Position numbers and translations under genes: made by a program. Of a stretch of DNA of 64,000 bases, positions 1 to 12,000 are shown in pieces. The notes beneath the pieces were generated by a model. It worked only from the letters and a program-made list of their open reading frames with translations. It made no database searches and was not told where the DNA came from. Numbering within the stretch: the stretch's first letter is position 1; each line of letters begins with the position of its first letter. The stretch is from assembly GCA_018881555.1 (NCBI GenBank), contig JACAXG010000025.1:8191899-8255898 (forward strand), given 5' to 3'. The stretch comes from Amblyornis subalaris. Taxonomy: Eukaryota > Chordata > Aves > Passeriformes > Ptilonorhynchidae.

Positions 1-12
1 TTTGATGGCACG
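1..12 (-). CDS. MYLK: MYLK coding exon 7, first 12 nt (truncated by window)
   Basis: The minus strand here reads TCTCATTTTCCTTCAG|CGTGCCATCAAA: a good polypyrimidine tract and AG (13-14) followed by C that completes TGC (C259), then V, P, S and two bases of the next codon. The phase fits exon 6 and the residues resemble the CMPPKP region of the avian protein. The exon runs off the left end of the window. Confidence 0.75.
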
Positions 13-3000
13 CTGAAGGAAAATGAGAAGTTTAGTGATATATGACACTGTATAAAGACTCATTATCAGCAATGATATAAATTATAAGCCCTTAGCAAGA
101 AGGTGAAGTGATTAGCCTTCAGATTCTTTCACACTGATCAAGAACATGGGTGAACGAGGTGAAGTGAAAATCTTCACAAATGCAGTCACAGCTCAGACAC
201 TATCTCAGCTGAGCAGTTTCTGGATACAAATCCACTGCTCAAGTTCTAACATTGTTTTGTGAGTCAGACACTAACCTTGCACACACTGCTTTAGGTGGGA
301 AGCAATTACACGAGATCTGAATGACCGTGATGTAACACTATTTGATGCTTTATTAAATTGAGGTCATGTACATGTCATAGCTCAAAATGTCATATGAAAT
401 AAGTTCCCTAAAGCGAAATGAAAATGTAAACTGTGCAGTGATTTTACTATTTCTAATTATGGTGTCTTGTAATTTAGGTAATTTCAAAAGAAGACTGATA
501 GGAAACTTGACCACAGTCTAGGGGAGGGAGAAGGAGTGCTGGAAAATTAAAAACTTGACTGGATGTAACAATATCAGCTATGGATTTATTAGGAGGAGTT
601 TCTCAGAATTATGATTTATCTGCTGCTCAGCCCTTTGGGGGCACAAGAGTAGCTGACTAACTGGGAACTTGAACCTAAATTTCCTTCATTGAAGGTGACT
701 GCCTTGATCACTAAGCTATTACCTGTAGAGCACTTCCACTCACACTTCCAAAGTATTGCTCCAAGGCAGAATTGCAACATATTTGAAATAAGGGAAGTAA
801 TTTCTAGCCCAGCTCTGTTTTGCTATACTTGGTGCTATTAACTTATTCTCTCAGGGAGACTTGGGATATTTATTGGGGTACTTTCTTCAGCTGGAGTTCG
901 ATGTACTGCTTGAGATTTGCAGTTACAACTGTAAGATTTCTACATTTTACAAAATATCTTTTTTGTGTGTGTGTAGATAAATGATGGAGGATGCAGAACT
1001 AGTCTGGAGAATCGAATACATGGGGAATTTTGCCTGTAAGGCTGCACAGTTTCATTTACACTAAACTTACTTTCAAGTATGTTCCTAAAAATCACAAGAT
1101 CTGAAAAACAGAGTAGCACAGCATTTTCAATTCCACTTTGCAGTTAGGACAATGTGAACATGCCATTTTGAAATCTCATCCAGGGCATGTGAGGACAGAT
1201 TAAACATCCTGGTGACTGTAAAGCAACTGGCCTTCATCAAAGTGTCTTACACAGACAGCCTTGAACTTTTCATTCCTGCATTTTCTATTCATGAAGAAAA
1301 GTAATTTTATAAAATAATTTTTAAAATATTACAGTAATTTAATTTAAAAAATCTTGATAAAGGTGTATAATATTAATTTTTTCCTTCTTGTTACTGTACT
1401 CCTGCTTTTGGATGTATTTTCAGACAACAGCAAAGACCACAGCCATACCATGTTTAGTTTATGACAGGAAAGAACAACCAGATCAGTAATGACAAGGTGC
1501 ACCCAGGCTGTTAACTCCAAAAAGGAAATTTGACCTTCTGGTACAGAGTGTAATTTCTCCTCATATAGGTTTCTTTTTCAGATTACACAACTTTTTGGGT
1601 ACATGGGAGCAGTGGGCATAAAACCATATGAATTTTGCTTTCCTGAACCAGACCAGAACTCTGTACTTCATGTTGCCACCAGTTCCACCAACTATTTCAT
1701 AGGAGTCTACCAGGACAGCTGAATTTGGCAGCAAGAGAGCATCTTATTCCAAGCAAACACTTTCTAACTTCCAAATACAGACTGACCCCCCCTAAAATGT
1801 ATCACTTTGTGAGGAAAGCTCATTCAGTAAATGTCAAAATTAGTGCACTGCAATTCAATAGTCTGAGAAAGTACTCCAGTAAAAACATACCATAGTGGCT
1901 GGGTATATGTGTCAGTCTTATCGGGACCTGAAACATAAAAGAAGAAACAGGTAACTTATACATACAATACCGTACACAATTCCATAATTTTGAAAGATAT
2001 AAAGCAGAGAATATACTTAAGAACCTTTACTCTCCAAATTTTCAATCCATTGAAGTCAAAATTAACTATCACTACACCTGAAATTGATATGGACAACAGG
2101 AAGGTGCTCAGCTGAAACACGAAGAGGTCTTGGTCCATTTTGGGACATTGCTACGTCACGTTCTTCCAGCCCTGGAGAACTGAAGGCTCTGTGAGCCTCA
2201 AAAGCTCTTTGTTGGGGGAGTGAAGTAAGGAAGAGATTCCAACTGGGAGGCAGCTCATCAAATCCTATGATAATTCCAAAGAGCTTGTAGAAGTGGAGAA
2301 AGACAAACCATCAATCAGTCCTACATCTGAGTGTGCTCACAGTGAAACTGCAGCTGTCCTCTGGCTGAAGCACCGAACCAAAGTAACAGTAGTAAAACCT
2401 CCCAAAACCAGGGCCCACCTGTAAACATTTACACATTTTCTGTGTAGCAAGAATTATCATGTTTAACATGAATAACACAAAAGCTGATGCATCACATTTC
2501 TTCACTTTGCAACACCACCAGGAAATCTGGGAACATGACAGCTATGTTGATTTGCCAAGGTGTCTCATCAGCTGCACTGATAAAACTGAGCACATATTTG
2601 CCCTCAGTCAGTCTCTTAGTTTGTAACCCTCCATGCATTCTCACAAACCTTGACATTACTTGTTTCTCTTGGGAGCAGCATGAGACAATAAATAGTTGTG
2701 AGGAGAGAAATACCATTCTAGGTCAAATACCAACCACGTATCTCCACTGCCCCCTAATTAACATTTCAGGATGCAATTTGTTTTCTCCTGGTCAGACAAA
2801 AGTTGCACCTATGCTGCTGTCAGCTGTGAGACTAGAAAATTCAGTAGAAAGACATGTAATAATTAATTTGCAAGATAAAAAATTTTTCAAGTCACCAATA
2901 AGCACTCCATAAAAATGCTTTCAGAGTCTCTGCCTCAGGGAAAAGACAAAATCGTATGATGGATAACATCCTGATTTCAACCGTGCTCTGCAAGCAAAAA

Positions 3001-6000
3001 TTCACATCTAAATGGTTGGACTTGCCATACCATTCAGAGTGACCAAAAGAATCTATTTACACACAAATACAAGTTGCAGTGAGAGCGGAAGCAACCCATT
3101 GACCTCACTTCAATAAACCTGTCAATAAAGAGTAACAGAAATATAAAAATTAAAACTGAAAAGAGACTGGATAAATGCAGAAGAGGACACTACCTAACTA
3201 CCGGCTGCAGACAAGACGATACTATGCAACCCTGTCAATTAAAAGAATATTTCTTCCTCCCTCTTCACCTTCCCCTCTGGGAAAAAAATATAGCCATTGG
3301 AACAAAAATATATGAGAGTGCATGTAGTCATTCTGAGCCACTTGATTGACTGCTAACATCTTGCAGCAACTCTGACAACCTGACTTAATTGATAATGAAA
3401 GAATTAGGTATTCTATATTTTGGTGAGGTAAGTGGAATTGTCCAATTAATCAAAAGCATTGCAAAAGAGTGCCCTTTTTACTGACCTGCATTAATGCAAG
3501 AAAGAATGCCCACATTATTCAGAGATGTGGTCAGCATCTGAGGCAAACATATACCGCAAGTGACTTTGTGATCCCAGTTCCGCATCATCTCTCAAGGCAG
3601 ATGTACCCATTACGGAATAGAAAGCTCACCACTTCAGGGAGAGCAATTAAGGATCGAGTTTTATGTTTAGAAAAAAGGCTTATTGAAAGAAACAGCCCTT
3701 TCTATAAAACCTCTGTTGTACACGCAAACTGTAGAAGCTGCTTCTACAACGGCTTCATCAGATGAGAACTTACTGATAAAAATACAGCTTTCAGTTGTAT
3801 AAGGGTTAGCTGTGGTTCTGAGTATCCTAAATGTAAATCTGTTTGTTATATTCCTGATACCTTACAGAGTGACAAAATTGACGTAAAACTAAAAGTCTTG
3901 CAACAAAAAATTCACTGCCGGGTGCATATGTAACCCATTGACCTCATGACTGCAGCCAAAGCCAGCAGCTGTGGATTTAATTATTTAATTGGGTCCAGTG
4001 ACTGCTTGCCCACTGACTGATGAACCTCCTGTTTAGTGTGGTTGCTGAAGGCTGTATGATTTTGAGGCTGATGCAAAGAGCACCCTAAGAGGCATCAAAC
4101 TGCAAAATGAACTGTATATGATAATGCATGCATGTAACAGAACATCTCATTTATGCAAAGACATTTGTTTGCTTAACAAGCAGTGAAATAGGCAGGATTG
4201 GGAGTTGAGAAGCCTGAATTTTAATCTCATTACATTGTTTTTTCTCTCTTACAGTTTAGAGCTCTGCTCCTTTACTTTACTTTCCCAGTTCTACAAATAT
4301 AAATACAATTTTGCTTCCCAAGAGGGACCTGGTATGAATGTGCATCTGGTGCTAGTACTCAACAAATACAAAATTAATTACTGATTATAATGACAAGTGC
4401 CAGGTTTCCACCTGCTGAAATTAAAATCTATGTTCAAAACATAGAAGTCAAAACCACAGTAAAAGTGAAAAGGTGTTTTCAAAGGAAATTGTTACAAAGC
4501 ACTTTTCTTCCCATTGAAACAACACAATGTTTACAGCTGTAACACGGTCCAAGCCATCACAGCATCATTTAATGGAGAGAGAGAGAGAGAAGGATAACGG
4601 GAAAAAGTGAATGTTTCTTGTGAGTATCGAGAACACAAACAGAGATATTTTAAAGGAATGTCTGTGGCTCACTTTTTCTTTCTCCCGCAAACTCTTTGCT
4701 GTACCTTGAACGGTGAGCTCTGCAGACACAGATGCCTTCCCAGCGCTGTTTACCACCGTGCACGTGTAAATTCCTGAATCAGCAAGCTGAACATTTTGGA
4801 TTTCCAAGAACTGGATGCCTGTTTTCTCAAACATGTTGAAACGCTCATTTTGCTGTAACTGAATATCACCCTGCAAATATCACAAGACATCATGAGACAG
4901 AAGCTATTGTTAAGAGAAGGGGAGCAAGAATTTTTTTAATAAAATAACAAGTCAAAATGCCTTTCTCCTATCCTTTATCCAAATTCCTTCTACGAATAAT
5001 ACTCTTATGGTATAAACAAAACAATAAATTGTGTCCAAAATTCTGTAATTTGTATCTCCAGGAGGCTTTCTTTTCCTTCTATTTTGCCACCTACTCATCT
5101 CAGTTTGGTTTTGGCCTTTCATTATTTATTATACCCATNTTCCTAGAAAAAATTCTTTTCACTGTATGTGGGCTCAAGCCACTTTTATGTTCACGTTTCT
5201 TTCAGGAAGTCAAATGCTTTTAAGCAAAAGCTTCCAAGCTGGAGACTAGTTCTCTATCCCTCAATAGATACAATGGAGCTATGTCCAAAGATATGGCTTT
5301 GAGGCAGGAAGAAATGTGTGTAGTTCTGTGCTCTCTGTTACACAAAGTAGATGATCAGAATGACAATTTTTGCCTTTACATTCTACAAAACAATTGACCA
5401 ACACCTCATGTGTTAGCAAACCAGTGCTTCTGCTTCAGCAGCAGCCACTAAGAATGAGTGCCTTGCTATCAGACACCACAGCTTTTCCCATCCTGAGTTT
5501 AGGAAGGGAAAGTCTACAAGTCTACAATTTGTAGGGCTTAGGTCAGTAAACATTTGAGAAACATTACAGCGTTTACAGACACTGTCACTCTTGAAGTCTA
5601 TCAACTTACTGCTGNCTGGGTGCTGTAGGTCCTAATGGAATTAAAAAAAGCTAGTTCACATCAGAGGGTTGGTGATGATACAGAAGCTTCTGTTCCTTGC
5701 AACTTAACAAGTAAGACAATCAGAAAGAAACAGAGTAAGACATTGACACACAGGCCTAATTCATTAGTTCTGAAAAGTGCAATGTTAATTGTTGATAAAG
5801 CTGCCATGCTGTAAGGAAGCTGGTCATGTGTTGTCTCCGCAGTACCCAGATGCGGTCCAGCAGTCAGGTAAGCTCATTTCCATGCGGCACACATTACAGA
5901 AGGTGACAATCAATAGCAAAATATATCATCTCCAACAAACCGCAAAAGATGTATGAATAAACACCAAAGTCCAGATCCAAACTGCTGGATTGATAGTCCC

Positions 6001-9000
6001 TATTCTCTATTTACCACATAGCCCTGAACAAAGAGAACTGAATGACAAATCCTGTTTTGCACGGAGCTGCATGGCTGGAAAGCCTGAGCGACGCTGGTGG
6101 GACTGGGAAAAGGCTGTGGTGGAGCAGCTGCACTGCAGAGTGCCCAGAGAGCCAGCAGGTCCCACAGAACTGACAGCAGCTGGAAGGAGAAGCAGACTCC
6201 AGATGGAGCCACCAACTGAAGATGTCAGTGAGTGCTTCCACGGCAAGAGGCTGCCTGTTTTCAGTGATGTACCCTGACATTCTTGTATTACAGACAAGGA
6301 TAAGTCTGGAATAAAGCAGACAACGACTTGGAAGCATTTCTCTGTTCTCTGAGCAGTTTTCTGAAGGCTTATTTTGTGGTTTCTTTCCCCCTGAAAACTT
6401 GGAGATATCAAGCAAAAATAGAAACACTGATAAAAGTTGTTTTTTTTTCTGTTCGCTATACATAAGGCAATTGTCTGTTCAAGGCTGAAGGTGATCAGGA
6501 TGCCATCAGAGCAGTCATATATATGCTCTTCCAAATTACAGAAAGTAATCGTAATCCTTTAAAATACTAAAGGTTTCAATAAAAATTACCTAATCAGTGT
6601 AATATCTAATGTAATACCTAATTATCACCTGAAAGCTCTCACCTTACTAACAAAAAAAAAGTGTTTGGAGATCTTGTGTATGCCCAAAGGCGACACTAGG
6701 ACTTAAGACTTCAATGCTTTTTTAACAGTCTAATGACTTTTAAATATTGCTCATATTTAAGTCTTTTCTGTAAATGATAGATACTCACAATTCCCAATTA
6801 CATTGCAGGTATGAAGTTGACACCTCAGGTCTTCTTTTTATGTCTCCTAGTTCATGTCAGACACTTTTCTGCTACCACTGTTTTAGCAGAGACCAGACTG
6901 AAACGGTTGAACTGTTGTTCATCTACCTTGAATTTTTTATTTTTAATTTGCAAAAAACAGTCCTGCATGCCAAATCCCAATCATACCTGTTAATTCCTAA
7001 ACAGTTATTTTTCTTTTCAATTAAATTTAATTTGTTTGCAAGCATCATCTTCAATATAATGTACAGGTAAAATCCAATGTGAATGGTACAGAAAAGGAAG
7101 TTTATGACTGACACATTGACATGGAACTTAGGAAAGACAGGTATAATTTTCATGGCTGTCAGAGACTCCTCTGTAACCACAGTCAAAGCAATAAGTCCCT
7201 GCAGACCTTTCCTATAAACTAGAGATTGTAATAATATTTTCATTTCTTGTCCTTTGTTCATTTCCCTGACCTATTTAGTAAGGTCTTTGGGCAAGTATGT
7301 CCCACACTTCGTATTTTTTTAATGGAACCTGGATCTTGTTTGGTGCTTTCAGATGATTTTTCGTAGAAATATTTTCAACAATGAGACATATAAGGGAGAA
7401 GTTTAGACTGAGAAGAAAAGCAATTATCTTCTGTGAGTTAACTCAGCATAAAAATAAGGAAGAATACAGCTCTTCTTGTATGTAAATTCTCACCATAATA
7501 ACTTGGACTGTCAAGTGCATTTCATCCTTTCAAGTCACAAAATTTCAAAAGAGAAAGAAAACATACATTTTTGGAGAAATCATACCTTAAACCAAGTTAC
7601 TTGAGGCTGAGGTCGTCCTGTTATTTTACACGAGAATTTGCCTGTTTGGCCTTCACGCACAACAATTCTGCTGGGTTTTGTAGCAAACTTGGGTGGACTT
7701 TCTCCCCAGATGCTTGGCCTCTGCTCCACAGATGGAACAGCAAGTCTTCCCCTGGAAAGGCAATTGACATTCTGGTTTTACAGAAGAGCTGGAAGCTGCT
7801 GTGGTTAGAGCACATGTCAGGAAGCATTTTAGACCAGTGGTCTGCCAACAAGGGTATACAACTGGTGGCAACCAAGACTGCAGTTGCACAGTACTTTTCT
7901 TGGCCAATGGAAGAAATGGAAATGCTGGTGATGACTGCTCTTCACTCGTCATGCAACTAAATAGTTTTATGCTATGTACCCTCATCTGGCATACACAGAA
8001 CAGAATTTGGGGACAATTTCAGTTGTTTATAAGCAGAGCTGGGCAAACCAAAAGATAGGAAACACTGCATGCATTTAGTTTTCCCCATTTTCTGTTTCTT
8101 AGTTGCCTCCTAATAGATTATTTGTGCATACTTGTTTGCTGTTCACAGGTTTTTATCATGTAATTTGTTTTGCTATTGAGTGCAACTGACACAGTAATTT
8201 CTGATTTATGAATCAGCACCTTAGTTTTGCAACATTTCTGACATGTCCTGGCAAATATTTTTGGTCTGGGGAAGACTTTTGTTTGTAATCTCATTTGCTG
8301 TAAAGCAAACAAGAAGAGGGCACGAAACCAAAGCACACCAGTCCCGGGTGAATGACTGTTAAGTGTAAATGCCCAGCTCTACTTACACAGCTGGCACAGC
8401 TGGGAAATGACAAGTGGAATGAAACTGCAGTGGCATCAGTGACTGCAGTTCAAAACTGTAAACAGTTACACAACCATAAAACATAAAACATCGAGCAGTA
8501 TTATAGCATGAAAAAAAACAAAAAGGTGCAACTTCAGGTCTGTTAATGTCAAAGGGAACACACCCGCTCTTTGCTCTGAAGCTTTGGTACAACAAAGACA
8601 TTAGCAGATGGCAGATGGTGATTTCTTTCTTTTTAACGTTTAATTTCAAGCAAACTGAGCCGTTTTCAAGGCCTTCTGTTCCAGATGGCCTTCTACCACA
8701 TGCAAGTAAGATGTGTCAATACCTCACCATTTCTACCAGGTGTCAGGTACTAACAGAGACTGCATCGTCTTAGTCCAAGGTGCTGCCAAGACATGGTGGT
8801 TGCCATATAGGCAGCTCGAGGTTTCTAAGCAAGAGACGATACCATAATGAAAGGATTTACATGGACAAGAGGACCAGCAAAAAGTATTGAGAGAAGGGTG
8901 ATTGGAACATGCTAAAATGGAAATCAGTTTATCATATAATTAAATATCTCATAGCTTTTAATGTCATCTTCCTCATACTAACACTAAAGAAGAACATAAA

Positions 9001-12000
9001 TGTGTATTAAAGAAGTCTTTTGGTGACCATCTTTAGGTGGTGTTTCTATGTTTATATATCTATACACATAATATATTAAAAGAAAATCAACTACTAGCTG
9101 GCCTGCAGCTTTATGGCTGGTTCATAGACATGAACAAATGGAAATGTTTAATGTATACCTTTTATCTTTTCCCTGCTCCTATCATAAAATTATTAATACT
9201 GAATAGGAGGAAAACACAGGAGCATGAAAAGTGAAGACAATCACTCTACCTCTATGCAATGCAATGGATTAGGATAGTGCTTTGTAAAGTCTGAATATAC
9301 AACAAAACCTAACAGCAACCTCAACTGTTCTTTCTTGTTTTGATTATTTATCCTGTGTATTTTTGTAGCATGTTTGTGATACAGAATTTATAATGTAAAT
9401 GCCTTCCTGATTACTCAGTTTTACTTACCATTTTCACTGTTACAATCTCAGTTAATTTTAAAATTCGAAACAAACATAAACAATGTCCATCTCAATGATA
9501 AAATTTAAATATTCAGTTTTAACTCTCTGTATTCTGATCACTAACATAATCAGAAACATGTATTTTTTGCCTAAATCCAGGGAGTCCCAGTGCCAGAGAT
9601 ATAAATCAGAAAAAATTCTACTTAAATTCAAACTACTTATAAAGAAATTAATTCAGCTGTTGGAAGAATTAGGCCTGGGGCTTTTAAAACAGTGACATTC
9701 ACGTAATTGTAAATGCTTACTGAAGTGTAGAAAGTACAAGCAGGCTTTTGTGTGCCCGCTTACATCACCCCCATCAACCTGTTCTTGCTAACAGTTACTC
9801 CAAACCAGAACAATTATTTCTTTTGGACTACAGTTTACCCACTGTGTTGCTTGGAAATATTTAAATTCTGTGTGAGAGACTGCTAATTTCAGTTGCTTTT
9901 ATTTCTTACAGTTGATTCTTAAAGCAGTGTTTCTTCTGGCTTTAAAAAGAGACTGTCAGGTCATAGAAGTTGTGGGGAAGGATTCTTGAATATCAGAGAG
10001 CAAAGAGAAGAGGGTGCAATACTACAGCACAGGAAGGTGCAATACTTAGGTATCAGCAGGATGTTCTGTTTTCAGTCACATTAATTTCTCAGTTAGTATG
10101 TGGGAGCACTAGCTGTACATCTTCCTGACTGCCTCAACCATTTTGCTAACCTGGCAGCTTTCATACTAGCTATTCTGCTTGGGATAAATGGAGACTTTTA
10201 GAAAGAGTAATTTTACTTGTTTTCCTACAAAAATATATTTAAGCATCTGTTAAACAATATCAAAGCCAGTGGACTTCTTACCCAGGGGTTTTGGCACTGG
10301 ATGGCAGGCTGTATTTCATCCAGGAGTTTCCTGTAAGCATAGGACAGAAAGATGAGAAGTTGGAAGTTTTGTCAAGCCCATTGGGAATTACAGATACTAA
10401 AGACTATGCAAGATATGCATTTCTCCAGGTTTGAAACGTAAAGGAGGAATGCAACACCTGCAGTATAAGGTTATGTCATCTGTAGTCCATAGTTAAGCCC
10501 CCCAGTCTCAAACCCAAGTTTTAGCAGAGTTACTGTCTAACCCCTTGGCCTCAGTTGTAACAATGCTGCAGATTATTAATGCAAAAATACTGTTTAAACA
10601 AGTGAATGAAACAGTGTGTCTAATTTCTACAGTGCAGCAGTAATTCAAATTAAGATAGCAAAAGGTTTCTGGGCTGTGAAAGACTTCTTACTTAGCTTGG
10701 TTAGGTTTTTAGTCCTGTGCTAGCCCAGACTACCTTTCCTGTAAACAGAACAGGAGCCGGTCTCTCGCTGCCGTGCGCAGGAGGGAGATGCCGCGGGAGC
10801 CCAGCGCCATCTGCTGCACACGGAGCCCGGCCCGGGGGACACAGCCGCAGCATCAAACACACAGCTCCGGGGCTCTGAGAAAAGACTTCTAGAGCCTTAC
10901 AAGAACCCACATCACTGTCAGACAGGACAGCCATGCAGACGGAAAGACTAGACCGTGTTGCAGCCACTCATTTTTCAAGTAGCAGTCAGCCCCACATGGA
11001 CATCTTTGCTGAGAAGAGAAAAAAACCCTGTCCTTTGCTATCTTGATGCATAGAGGGATTTTTGGAATAAGAACCATATAATTTTTAGACTCTGAGAAAT
11101 TCAGTCATTGGGTACTGGCCTGAAGTTGCTTTTAAACTTCAGCAAAGACTAGGTCAGAAAAACTGGCACAAAAACAGCTTTAAAAAAATCCTCTACCTCC
11201 ATATATATTGTCATTCATAAAGTTGTCACAACTCAAAACTAGGTTAGAAAAAGATTTCACATAATTTTTGTAACAGAAAGCAGTAGCAATCATGCCAGAT
11301 CTATGCATATTTCAGTATGTACTATGAGGATATTTGGTAGAGATTTTGACTCTGAATAAACCCAAACACAGATTGTTTCAGGACTGCTGCAGATTTTTAC
11401 TTTACTTCAAGAATTCAACACAAAGTTGTGACCTGAGAGGTTTTGATATTCAACAGATCTCTGACACGACCAAATTGCAAGGAGAGCAGCCTTTCAATCC
11501 TTCCCTGGCTTTGTGTCACTCTTTAAGTTTTAAATTTGGCAGTTTGCAACTATCTATTATGCAGATGTGCTCTTAAAAATTCCTGGGTTTGATCTTGGCT
11601 GTTTCCTGTGTGACAGTAAGCACGCAATTACAACCAGGCGTGCAGCTTAGCAGTTTCTGTCCAGACTGCTGACTTCCATGAAAATCACAAGGTTTAGAAC
11701 AAAGTCTTCAAAGTTAGGACTTTTTTATCAGTGCATCATCCTCCACACCTCCACACGGAACTCACACTTTATCTAATTGTAGACACGTCTTAAACTGTGA
11801 AATGCAGTTAATGAACCTTACTCTTGCACCAATGAGAAAGTATGCGTGTAGAGTTGTGATTTTAACCAGACTGTTTAACAGAGCTTGTTCCTTTAATTAA
11901 ACTCTACAATCATCACAACAACAGTGTAAGTATCTTCTTACCTTCCACCGTCAGTTCCACGGTCACCTGACGAACGCCACCATCATTGGCAGCCTCGCAG

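Larger units (their letters stand above)
13..1890 (-). other. MYLK: MYLK intron 6
   Basis: Intron of 1,878 bp between the 37-nt micro-exon and the exon cut by the window edge. It holds a tRNA-derived SINE relic (628-735) and a short GT run (964-974). I see no other feature. Confidence 0.75.
10331..11941 (-). other. MYLK: MYLK intron 2
   Basis: Intron of 1,611 bp between exon 2 and the 49-nt exon 3. Its notable content is the CpG-dense patch at 10755-10872; the rest is AT-rich and unremarkable. Confidence 0.85.

Noticed and set aside
7571..7960. 129-codon plus-strand ORF
   Set aside because: It is antisense to MYLK exon 4; the minus strand carries the conserved Ig2 sequence and correct splice borders.
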